A DNA stretch of 11,372 bases from Citricoccus sp. WCRC_4. GTDB lineage: Bacteria; Actinomycetota; Actinomycetes; Actinomycetales; Micrococcaceae. The stretch covers positions 1 through 11,372 of the forward strand of contig JAPFFX010000156.1 in assembly GCA_026645375.1 (NCBI GenBank). The letters run 5' to 3'. Position 1 is the stretch's first letter, and each line of letters begins with the position of its first letter. Of this stretch, positions 1-6,516 are shown in pieces. Both the position numbers and the translations under genes were made by a program. Below the pieces are notes generated by a model. That model was not told where the DNA came from. It saw only the letters and a program-made list of their open reading frames with translations, and searched no databases.

Positions 1-1142
1 TTCCCTGCGGGTGGCGTCTCGCCGTCGACCTGCTCCGCGGAGTGCCCCCCGAAGAACCAGAAGACGCTGGGTACGCCGAGGGCCTCGGCCAGGACGCCGA
101 AGTCCTCGGAGCCCATGACCGGAGGCGTTTCGATCACGGCGTCGTCCCCCAGGGTCTCTTCGAAGGCCCGCATCAGGTCCTCGGCGGAGGAGGGATCGTT
201 GTAGCACTGGGGGAAGCTCGAGATCTCCTCGATCACCGGGGCCGGGGCTCCGGAGGCGTCCGCCTCGGCCGCGATGATCCGACGCAGGGATCCCAGGACG
301 AGCTCGCGCACCTCAGGGTCGAAGGTGCGGACGTTGAGGGTGAACTCGGCGGTCGCCGGGATGATGTTCTCCTTCAATCCGCCATGAAAGGTCCCGATGG
401 TGACGACGGCTGACTTCAGGGGATGGACCTGGCGCGAGACGATCGTCTGGATGCGGACCACCATGTGGGCGCCGAGCACGATCGGATCGATGGACTGCTC
501 GGGCTGTGATCCGTGTGACTGCTTCCCGTGGACGGTGACCTTCCACGAGTCGGCCATGGCCATGGCGGTGCCCTTGCTGACGTTCACGGTGCCCGCCAGG
601 CCCGGCCACACGTGCTGGCCGTAGATGATGGACGGCCGGGGCGCCTTGTCCCACAGCCCGTCCTCTACCATGGCCTAGGACCCCGCGGCCGACTCCTCAC
701 CGGGCTGGAAGATGAACACGGCCGTTCCGGACCATCCCTGGCGGCCTTCGGCCAGGAGCCGCGCGGCGGTCAGCCCCACCGTGATGTGCGTGTCATGTCC
801 GCATCCGTGCATGACGGGGACCTCGGTGCCGTCCGGCAGCGTTCCCCTCGTCGTGCTGGCATAGTCCAGTCCGGTGTCCTCCTGGATGGGCAGGCCGTCC
901 GTGTCGGCGCGGTACCCCACCACGGGGCCATCTCCGTTGCGCAGGATGCCGACGACGCCCGTGCCGCCGCAGGCGAAGGTCTCCAGTCCCAGCTCGTCCA
1001 GTTTCTCGCGGATGTAGGCGGCGGTGCGGTGTTCCTGCATGGACAGTTCTGGGTGGGCGTGCAGGTGCTTGTAGATGGCGTGCATCGCGGTGGTGTGGCC
1101 GCTGGAGAGTTCGAACTCGGCGAGTGCAGGGGTGGTGGTCAT
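1..1142 (-). pseudogene. M20D family amidohydrolase (HipO/AbgB-like), interrupted by an in-frame amber codon and cut by the left window edge
   Basis: A zinc peptidase-type amidohydrolase that would split an amide bond in N-acyl amino acids or similar compounds in the cytoplasm. Visible motifs from the chosen start: HAHPELSMQEH (28-38), YRADTDGLP (77-85), MHGCGHDTH (111-119, metal ligands C114 and H116) and FQPGEE (145-150). Codon 156 is TAG (675-677). The same frame then continues without another stop to the window edge with AMVEDGLW, YGQHVWPG (H177), FHGGLKENIIPATAEF and MGSEDFG, all of the same family. About 380 codons are visible, close to full family length. The start ATG at 1142 has a GAAAGG Shine-Dalgarno 4-5 bases upstream; a GTG at 1154 is in frame but less well placed. 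It is the last gene of the leftward operon, 29 bp after the membrane protein gene. The stop suggests a nonsense mutation; a sequencing error or two separately translated pieces (internal ATG at 671) are alternatives. Family assignment is firm, substrate is not. Confidence 0.85.
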
Positions 1143-1171
1143 GATGCCTTTCACGGGGATGGTCAGGGGAT

Positions 1172-1915
1172 TCAGTTGACGAGGGCGGTCGGCGTTGTCT
1201 GGGTCTTGCGGGAGCGCAGGAACCAGGAGAGCGTGGCGGTGATGAGGACCACGATGCCGGTGGCGGCCTTGGCGAGGGCCGGGACTGCGGGCACCAGGAC
1301 GAAGAGCACGAGCACCGAGACGACCACGGCGATCGCGGTGACCCGGGGCTGCTTCAGGGTCACGACGAGCTGGACGATCACGGCTCCGATGATGGACGGG
1401 AAGATGTAGAGACGAGCCACATCGGTGATGTCGGCGGGGATGATGCTCACGAGCCAGGTGCCCAGGACCCCCACGAAGATCAGCATGGACAGCACGTGCA
1501 CCATCGCCGCCCCGCAGATCGCCATGAGGGCCGAGAACTCTCCGCGCTTGGTGCCGGGCTTGGCTCCGATGGCCGCTTGCGCCACCAGGGCGGAGGGCAA
1601 CAGCTTGTTGGCGATGTTGCCGATCATGAACGCCTGGTACATGCCTGCGGGGCCCAGGACGGGGTAATAGGTCAGCGGCTCGACGAACCAGAGGACGAAG
1701 AAGGCTGCGGCGACGGCGAGGTAGGCAGTCCAGATCATGTTGCCCGTGATGCCGAGATCCTGGGTCAGCACCAGGTAGAGCGGAGCGGCCAGGGACAGCA
1801 GGAGCGCGGCGACCATGGTCCCCTGGCCCCAGCGGGACGTGGTGCGGTCGAAGGTGCTGAGGGAGGCTGCGCCCGCGGCGGCGGAGGCGGCTTGGGCAGT
1901 AGCTGAGGAGGACAT
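1172..1915 (-). CDS. Polytopic membrane protein, probable partner of the DUF5058 protein
   Basis: A 247-residue integral membrane protein with about six hydrophobic segments (roughly 32-51, 60-78, 130-155, 168-187, 192-210, 216-233) and an Ala/Ser-rich N-terminus of about 25 residues. The most family-like stretch is 80-113, with EPLTYYPVLGPAGMY and GNIANKLLPSALVAQ. From memory this matches proteins encoded beside DUF5058 genes in Firmicutes and often named small-conductance mechanosensitive channel; I see no MscS-type signature that justifies that name. The start ATG at 1915 follows GGAAAGGA. It lies 28 bp after the DUF5058 gene and 29 bp before the amidohydrolase, so it is an operon member. 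I infer that it forms a two-subunit permease with the upstream protein for the substrate of the two hydrolases. Transport has not been shown by anything in the sequence. Confidence 0.7.
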   Translation of the reverse strand: MSSSATAQAASAAAGAASLSTFDRTTSRWGQGTMVAALLLSLAAPLYLVLTQDLGITGNMIWTAYLAVAAAFFVLWFVEPLTYYPVLGPAGMYQAFMIGNIANKLLPSALVAQAAIGAKPGTKRGEFSALMAICGAAMVHVLSMLIFVGVLGTWLVSIIPADITDVARLYIFPSIIGAVIVQLVVTLKQPRVTAIAVVVSVLVLFVLVPAVPALAKAATGIVVLITATLSWFLRSRKTQTTPTALVN

Positions 1916-1943
1916 GAGGGTTCCTTTCCAGAGGTGGTAGTGC

Positions 1944-2699
1944 CTAGGCGGCCGGTGCCATGCCGGAGACGTGGGCGAAGTAGGCGACGATCAGGCCCAC
2001 GATGATGGAGATGCCCAGTCCCCATTCCCGCAGCCACCTGGCGGCGGTCTTGCTCGCGAGCAGCATGCAGACGCCCATGGTCAGGGCGGAGACGATGACC
2101 GACAGGACGTGGATCGGGGTCTTGCCCAGTTCGGCGATGCCCAGGCTGGCGAAGGCCGCGATCAGGGCCGCCGCGGGCACGATCGCCATCAGCGCCGGAT
2201 TGACCGTGCGCAGTTTGCTGTCGCCCCGTCGCAGGATCGGCGTCAGGATGAGCGTGGCGAGCATCCAGCCGGCACCGGACAGGCTCATCGCCAGGAAGGC
2301 GACGACGAAGACGGCCTGGGTGTAGCTGGCATCGCCCAGTTCCGCACCCATGGTCCCGGCGGCGAGGCTGGCCGAGGCGGACTCCGTTGCCGCGGATCCG
2401 ACCAGGCCGATGCGGACCAGCACGGCGGGCGTACCGAAGAGGGTCAGCAGGGCGATGCTGACCAGCACGACCGCGAGGGACGGGCCGATGGCGGCCACCG
2501 CGCCGGCCCGGAAGGAGACCTTCAGTTCGGACTCGGTGATGTCCGCAGCAGGTCCGGCCTTCTTGGCGGCCCTCATGTAGACCAGGGACTGCACGATGAT
2601 GGCGGCGAACACGCCGATGGCGAGGACCCAGAGGACGGGCATGTTCGCGATGGCCAGGATGTCGGTGGACGCCCCTTGGGGAGTCAGCTCGGTTTGCAT
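1944..2699 (-). CDS. DUF5058-type membrane protein, putative transporter subunit
   Basis: A 251-residue polytopic membrane protein. Hydrophobic segments lie at about 20-42, 64-88, 128-153, 168-186, 194-214 and 225-243. The first segment (ANMPVLWVLAIGVFAAIIVQ) and the region 70-122, with AAIGPSLAVVLVS, VRIGLVGSAATES and AAGTMGAELG, match my memory of the DUF5058 family. The start ATG at 2699 was chosen because GGAG stands 6 bases upstream (TGGAGCAACC) and because the family alignment begins just after it; a longer reading up to 2810 would run into the preceding gene and is not family-like. It lies 35 bp downstream of the carbamoylase-like hydrolase and 28 bp upstream of its likely partner. Its position between two M20 hydrolases suggests import of an amide-bearing substrate or export of a product. 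Function is inferred from context only. Confidence 0.72.
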   Translation of the reverse strand: MQTELTPQGASTDILAIANMPVLWVLAIGVFAAIIVQSLVYMRAAKKAGPAADITESELKVSFRAGAVAAIGPSLAVVLVSIALLTLFGTPAVLVRIGLVGSAATESASASLAAGTMGAELGDASYTQAVFVVAFLAMSLSGAGWMLATLILTPILRRGDSKLRTVNPALMAIVPAAALIAAFASLGIAELGKTPIHVLSVIVSALTMGVCMLLASKTAARWLREWGLGISIIVGLIVAYFAHVSGMAPAA

Positions 2700-2734
2700 G
2701 GTTGCTCCAGTCCGATATCGGGTGGCGGTCCGGT

Positions 2735-3982
2735 TTACCGGCCGTCGAGGGTGGTGATGGTCTGCACGAGGGCGTCGACCCCCAGGGCGATGTCCGCTGT
2801 CTCGCTCCACTCCTCGGGGCAGTGGCTCTTGCCGTCCTTGGAGGGGATGAAGATCATGCCCATGGGGGCAAGCGAGGCCATATGGACCGCGTCGTGGGTG
2901 GCGCCGCTGGGGATCGGCATCCAGGGGATGCCGAGCGCATCGGCCGAGGAGGCGACGACGTCCTGCACGCTCTGCGCGGCGTGGACGATCTCGTTGTCCG
3001 TGGACCAGTCGAACTCGACGTCGACGCCGTGTTCGCCGGCCTTGGCGGCGATCTCCTGGCTCAGTCGGCCCCTGACTCCGGAGAGCCAGGTGGAGTCGAC
3101 GCTCCGGATCTCACTCTGCATGCGGACCAGGGACGGGACGACGTTGGGGGATCGGGACTCCGAATCAACGCGGGTGGCCGTGGCCACGCCGTGAGTCGGG
3201 GCGCCGCATCCTTCGGCGCGTACGGCCAGGACCGCCTCCGCCGCCGCGACCATCGCGTCGCGCCGATCGTCCATGGCCCGGGTGCCGGCGTGGTCTGCAG
3301 AACCGGTGAACGTGGCGATGACCCGTTCGATGCCGGTGATCGCCGTGACCACGCCCAACGGAAGTCCGCGTTGCTGAAGGGTGGGCCCCTGCTCGATGTG
3401 GAGTTCGACGAAGGCGTGGAGCGGCCGGCGGGCCCAGGGGACGTCGGTGAGCCTGTCCGGATCCAGTCCGAAGTCACGGTAGGCCTGTCCGAGGCGCACC
3501 CCACGGTAGTCCTGTCGGTCCAGGTCCCCGGGGGTCAGCTCGCCGGCGGCGGAACGGCTGCCCAGGCAGCTGAGCCCGAAGGGATTGGACTCCTCGCCCA
3601 GGAAGTCGACGACGAGCAGGTCCCGGTCGAGCGTGGCGCCTGATGCGCGCAGGAGCCGGGCAGCCTCGATGCCGCCGAGCACGCCGACGATGCCGTCGAA
3701 GCGCCCGCCCCCGTCGACCGTGTCCGTATGCGAACCGGTGACGATGGCCGGTGCAGAGGAGGACCGGCCCGCCATGCGTCCGACGATGTTGCCCGCGTGG
3801 TCGACGCTGACCTCGAGGCCGGCGTCCTGCATGCGTCGCATCGTCCAGTCCCGGGAGGCCCGGTAGGACTCGCTGAACACCTCCCGGGTCCACCCGGGAC
3901 GGTCCGGATCCCGGAACCCGGCCAGGTCAGCGATCCCGGAGTCCAGGCGTTCCGCAGTCTCACTCACGGCAGTGGGGTGCAT
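2735..3982 (-). CDS. M20 family N-carbamoyl-L-amino acid hydrolase / allantoate amidohydrolase-like enzyme
   Basis: A 415-residue cytosolic binuclear metal hydrolase expected to cleave a carbamoyl or ureido group from an amino-acid-like substrate, releasing ammonia and CO2. Motifs in order: GSHTDTVDGGGRFDG (83-97, ligands H85 and D96), GEESNPFGLSCLGSR (129-143, E130 general base and E131 ligand), ELHIEQGPTL (193-202, H195), GSADHAGT (227-234, the dimerisation-domain histidine), PNVVPS (279-284), EIR (291-293) and the C-terminal KDGKSHCPEEW (382-392, H387). All expected metal ligands are present, so it should be active. Length is normal for the AmaB/AllC/beta-ureidopropionase group. The ATG at 3982 has a CTGGAGAAAC Shine-Dalgarno. 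First gene of the leftward operon, with a LacI-type operator 18 bp upstream of its start codon. The choice between N-carbamoyl amino acid, allantoate and ureidopropionate as substrate cannot be made; no other purine- or pyrimidine-degradation gene is visible. Confidence 0.88.
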   Translation of the reverse strand: MHPTAVSETAERLDSGIADLAGFRDPDRPGWTREVFSESYRASRDWTMRRMQDAGLEVSVDHAGNIVGRMAGRSSSAPAIVTGSHTDTVDGGGRFDGIVGVLGGIEAARLLRASGATLDRDLLVVDFLGEESNPFGLSCLGSRSAAGELTPGDLDRQDYRGVRLGQAYRDFGLDPDRLTDVPWARRPLHAFVELHIEQGPTLQQRGLPLGVVTAITGIERVIATFTGSADHAGTRAMDDRRDAMVAAAEAVLAVRAEGCGAPTHGVATATRVDSESRSPNVVPSLVRMQSEIRSVDSTWLSGVRGRLSQEIAAKAGEHGVDVEFDWSTDNEIVHAAQSVQDVVASSADALGIPWMPIPSGATHDAVHMASLAPMGMIFIPSKDGKSHCPEEWSETADIALGVDALVQTITTLDGR

Positions 3983-3999
3983 GTTTCTCCAGTCATTCG

Positions 4000-4013
4000 C
4001 GCAATCGTTTGCG
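4000..4013. promoter_or_regulatory. LacI-family operator O1, at the hydrolase operon promoter
   Basis: CGCAATCGTTTGCG is a palindrome with one mismatched pair and a central CG step, the usual architecture of LacI-family operators. It lies 18 bp upstream of the hydrolase start codon. A near-identical copy lies at 4131-4144, next to the lacI-type gene. A repressor here would block initiation or early elongation of the hydrolase operon. Confidence 0.75.
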
Positions 4014-4018
4014 TACTA
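4013..4018 (-). promoter_or_regulatory. Possible -10 hexamer (TAGTAC) of the hydrolase operon
   Basis: Read leftward this is TAGTAC, which abuts operator O1. It would place the transcription start inside O1, leaving a leader of about 24 bases that contains the Shine-Dalgarno. The last base is not T and I find no clear -35 element, so this is tentative. Confidence 0.25.
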
Positions 4019-4052
4019 GCGATATCTGGTCCCCAGGGCGTACCGTGGGATT

Positions 4053-4068
4053 TGTGGCCTACATCACA
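4053..4068. promoter_or_regulatory. Crp/GlxR-like binding site
   Basis: TGTGGCCTACATCACA matches the actinobacterial GlxR / general CRP pattern TGTGANNTANNTCACA at 11 of 12 fixed positions, including the central TA. It sits between the two LacI-type operators, centred about 78 bp upstream of the hydrolase start codon. That suits an activator of the leftward operon, as in catabolite control. Confidence 0.6.
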
Positions 4069-4130
4069 CCAGTTATGGGGCGGTGGAGTCAACCCTCAGC
4101 CCGGAATTCGTGACCGAGATGCGAATCTCA

Positions 4131-4144
4131 CGCAATCCTTTGCG
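4131..4144. promoter_or_regulatory. LacI-family operator O2, at the regulator's own promoter
   Basis: CGCAATCCTTTGCG differs from O1 by a single base and keeps the CGCAA/TTGCG half-sites; a further A/T pair extends the arms on either side. Its centre is 131 bp from that of O1. Its position upstream of the lacI-type gene suggests autorepression, with DNA looping between the two sites also possible. Confidence 0.72.
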
Positions 4145-4150
4145 TAGGAT
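4145..4150 (+). promoter_or_regulatory. Possible -10 hexamer (TAGGAT) of the lacI-type gene
   Basis: TAGGAT fits the TANNNT pattern and directly follows operator O2, which would place O2 in the -10/-35 spacer. No convincing -35 is visible, and the implied 5' leader would be about 145 bases, so confidence is low. Confidence 0.25.
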
Positions 4151-4302
4151 TCATCTCCATCTGATTCCCGTTGGACCGACGAGGCCACCGTTCCGGTGTC
4201 AGAGGACAGTCAACGGGACGCGTGTGTCGGTCCTGTTTCGATAGCGTGACCGTCACCGAACATCGTCGAGAGCGCTGCTCGTCGACCACGAAGGAGGACC
4301 GC

Positions 4303-5322
4303 ATGCCAGAGTCCGAATCGCCGCGGAGGCGCCCGGTGACACTGGCGACGGTGGCGCGCCATGCCCGAGTCCACGTCTCCACTGCCTCACGGGCGCTGAG
4401 TGACACCCCCACTGGCGTCGGGGCGGAGACCGTCCGCAGGGTGCGCGAGCTTGCGGCAGCCCTGGGGTACCAGCGGGACGAACGGGCCGCGGGCCTGCGC
4501 ACGGGCAGCTCCCGGCTCATCGGCGTTCTCGTGCCCCGGCTCACCGACCTCGGCTTGGCCACGATCTACGACAGCATCGACCTCGCGGCGGGTCAGGCTG
4601 GTTACGGGACTGTCGTGGCCAACACGCGCGACGACGCCGAGCACCGCAAGATTCGCATCGACGCGATGCTGTCCAGGGGGATCGACGGGATCATCATCGG
4701 CGACTCGCACCTCGGCGACACCGCGGCGCACGAGCTCCAGCAACGCGGCGTGCCCTACGTCCTCGTGATGCGCCGGCTCGAAGGGCACCCCTCGGTGACG
4801 ACCGACGACTATCGGGGAGGCCAGCTCGCCGCCGAGCACCTCCTCCACCTGGGCCACCGGAGGGTGGGAGTCGTGGCCGGAGACCAGTTGGCCAGTACGG
4901 GCAGGGACAGGACTCTGGGATTCCGCAGGACCTTCGAGGCAGCCGGTTGTCCGGTCGCTGATCATTACGTGATCGACTCGGCGTTCAACACCGTCGACGG
5001 ATTGCGCGCAGGAGCGATACTCCTGAGCCTCCCGGAACCTCCCACGGCCATCTTCGCGGTACATGACCTGATTGCCCTCGGTGTCATGGGCGCCATCCGA
5101 GAGGCGGGCCGGACGCTGGGAAGCGACGTCGCCCTGGTCGGCTTCAACAACCTCGACCTCGCCGCCACGCTGCCCGTGCCGCTCACCTCGGTGAGTTCCG
5201 ACCTCGAGAGGATGGGCCGCCTGAGCTTCGACATGCTCATGAGCCGGATCCACGGAGACCCCGTGGAATCCGTCCTGCTCGAACCGTCCCTCCTCGCCAG
5301 GGCCTCGACCCTGGGCGCTTGA
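4303..5322 (+). CDS. LacI-family transcriptional regulator
   Basis: A 339-residue repressor of normal LacI/GalR length. The N-terminal helix-turn-helix covers about 13-33 (TLATVARHARVHVSTASRAL), followed by the hinge-helix region LGYQRDERAAGLRTG (54-68). The periplasmic-binding-protein-like ligand domain begins at LIGVLVPRLTD (72-82); further family signatures are DGIIIGDS (128-135), GHRRVGVVAGD (184-194), HDLIALGVMGAIREAG (254-269) and VGFNNLDLA (279-287). The start ATG at 4303 has AAGGAGG at 4291-4297, 5 bases away; the frame is open further upstream, but those residues look unlike the family. Divergent from the hydrolase/transport operon, with matching operators at both promoters, so it most likely represses that operon and itself and is released by the substrate or a product. 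The effector is unknown; despite the sugar-associated family, the context argues for an amide or amino-acid-like ligand. Confidence 0.93.
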   Translation: MPESESPRRRPVTLATVARHARVHVSTASRALSDTPTGVGAETVRRVRELAAALGYQRDERAAGLRTGSSRLIGVLVPRLTDLGLATIYDSIDLAAGQAGYGTVVANTRDDAEHRKIRIDAMLSRGIDGIIIGDSHLGDTAAHELQQRGVPYVLVMRRLEGHPSVTTDDYRGGQLAAEHLLHLGHRRVGVVAGDQLASTGRDRTLGFRRTFEAAGCPVADHYVIDSAFNTVDGLRAGAILLSLPEPPTAIFAVHDLIALGVMGAIREAGRTLGSDVALVGFNNLDLAATLPVPLTSVSSDLERMGRLSFDMLMSRIHGDPVESVLLEPSLLARASTLGA

Positions 5323-5414
5323 AGCAGAGGGCCTCGCCGGGGCCGGTAGCACCCCTCGACCGGTCGGGGCGGGAACGACGCCTGACCGTGAGACGGGCGA
5401 GGACCGTCTGCGCT

Positions 5415-5423
5415 TGTGGATAA
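5415..5423 (-). other. Single DnaA-box-like 9-mer
   Basis: Read leftward, this is TTATCCACA, a perfect match to the classical DnaA box. It stands alone in the 203-bp spacer 5323-5525 between the lacI-type gene and the DUF559 gene, with no AT-rich segment or cluster of boxes, so it is not an origin. The rest of that spacer holds a GC-rich palindrome at 5357-5366 and nothing else I recognise. Confidence 0.35.
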
Positions 5424-5525
5424 CTCCCGCCGGATCCACGGCCATGCCGAATGCTGAGGGGCATGGAAGTACACCGTGTCCGTGACGATCAGGCCACGCC
5501 CGGGTCGCCGTCAGAACAGGACATC

Positions 5526-6452
5526 ATGGCCAAGACGGTCTTCACCATTCATGAGGCACGCGCGGCGGGGATGACCGACCACCAGCTGCGCGATCCCCGT
5601 CTGAAGTCGCCCACGCCGGGCATCCGGATCTGGGACGGATCGGAGCGGTCGTGGTTCGAATCGGTCCAGGCCATTGCCTCGCTGCCAGGGGACCACTACC
5701 TGAGCCACACGACGGCCGCCCGGTTGTGGGGAATCTGGCTGCCCCCGCACCTGGACCAGGACTGGCCCGTGCACGTGACCGGTCGGAAGGGAGCCACCGG
5801 GAACCGGCGCCGACCGGGCGTGGCCGGCCACAAGGCCGGGCTCGACCCGGAGGACACCACCGAGGCCGGGCCGTTCCGGCTGACAACACCGGAGCGGACC
5901 TGGCTCGACCTCGCAACGATGATCCGTGACCCGGACCAATTGGTCGAGGCCGGTGATGCGCTCCTGCAGCGTTCGGACGGGCCCTCCCGTCCTCCCGGCG
6001 TGCTGGGCAGGAACCCGCTCTCGTCCTTCGCCGCCCTCGACGCCGCCATGTCTCGCCGGCGCCGGACCAAGGGCATCACTGCTGCCCGGGCGGCGCGGGC
6101 CTTGCTGCGCGCGGGAGTCGACTCGCCGATGGAGACGAAGACCAGGATGATCATCCTCGATGCCGGCCTGCCGGAGCCGGTGGTCAACGAGTGGGTGTGG
6201 CTCTCGCCCACGCTGAGGCGCCGCCCGGACCTGCACTACGTCCAGTGGAAGATCGCCATCCAGTACGACGGCGAAGGTCATGCCGGACGCGGCCAGCTCA
6301 ACAGCGACATTCACCGCGACGAGGACTTCACGGCCCACGAGTGGGCAGTCGTCCGAGCCGCCAGCGACATCTCCACGCGTGCCGGCCAGCGGCTCTTCCT
6401 CGACCGTCTCCGCCGGGCCATCGCCTCGCAGCGGAAACGCCTCGGCGTCTGA
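5526..6452 (+). CDS. DUF559/AbiEi-like protein with a C-terminal PD-(D/E)XK-type fold
   Basis: A 308-residue protein of a type common in actinobacteria, annotated variously as a DUF559 protein, an endonuclease-domain protein or a type IV toxin-antitoxin AbiEi-like antitoxin. The N-terminus (FTIHEARAAGMTDHQLRD, 6-23) looks like a small winged-helix module. The C-terminal Vsr/restriction-endonuclease-like part has SPMETKTRM (200-208, E203), RRRPDLHY (231-238, D235) and KIAIQYDGEGH (242-252), then a basic region ending in RKRLGV. The usual acidic residue of the third motif is Gln (Q246) in many relatives, so nuclease activity is uncertain. The start at 5526 was chosen for an AGGA 4 bases upstream and because the conserved N-terminal module begins at once; an ATG at 5451 is in frame but its first 25 residues look non-conserved. 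No AbiEii-like nucleotidyltransferase toxin lies beside it. It converges on the PucR-type gene. Confidence 0.75.
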   Translation: MAKTVFTIHEARAAGMTDHQLRDPRLKSPTPGIRIWDGSERSWFESVQAIASLPGDHYLSHTTAARLWGIWLPPHLDQDWPVHVTGRKGATGNRRRPGVAGHKAGLDPEDTTEAGPFRLTTPERTWLDLATMIRDPDQLVEAGDALLQRSDGPSRPPGVLGRNPLSSFAALDAAMSRRRRTKGITAARAARALLRAGVDSPMETKTRMIILDAGLPEPVVNEWVWLSPTLRRRPDLHYVQWKIAIQYDGEGHAGRGQLNSDIHRDEDFTAHEWAVVRAASDISTRAGQRLFLDRLRRAIASQRKRLGV

Positions 6453-6478
6453 GACACGTGGGCGTCTGTCACACGTGG
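6445..6478. repeat. 17-bp tandem duplication over the DUF559 gene stop codon
   Basis: Two adjacent 17-bp units, 6445-6461 and 6462-6478, share GCGTCTG at the left and CACGTGG at the right and match at 15 of 17 positions. The TGA stop (6450-6452) lies in the first unit; the second has TGT at the same place. Each unit contains a CACGTG or CACGTG-like core. Confidence 0.7.
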
Positions 6479-6516
6479 AGAGGGCGCGAACATCTGACGG
6501 GTCAACTGCCGGAAAT

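Noticed and set aside
1172..1915. Naming the second membrane protein a mechanosensitive channel
   Set aside because: No MscS or MscL signature is visible; the name appears to be an inherited label in relatives.
1971..3194. Rightward open frame of 407 codons over the DUF5058 and hydrolase genes
   Set aside because: It lies antisense to two recognised families; the translation is Gly/Asp/Gln/Arg low-complexity.
4243..4256. AGCGTGACCGTCAC, found exactly again at 10564-10577
   Set aside because: One 14-base exact match between two places in 11 kb of GC-rich DNA is within what chance can give, and the surroundings do not match.
5351..5370. GC-rich palindrome CGACCGGTCG with partial flanking pairs after the lacI-type stop, as an intrinsic terminator
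   Set aside because: The central 10 bases form a perfect palindrome without room for a loop, the flanking pairs are few and no T-tract follows.
5400..5440. Replication origin suggested by the DnaA-box-like word
   Set aside because: There is one box only, with no AT-rich unwinding region and no dnaA or dnaN nearby.
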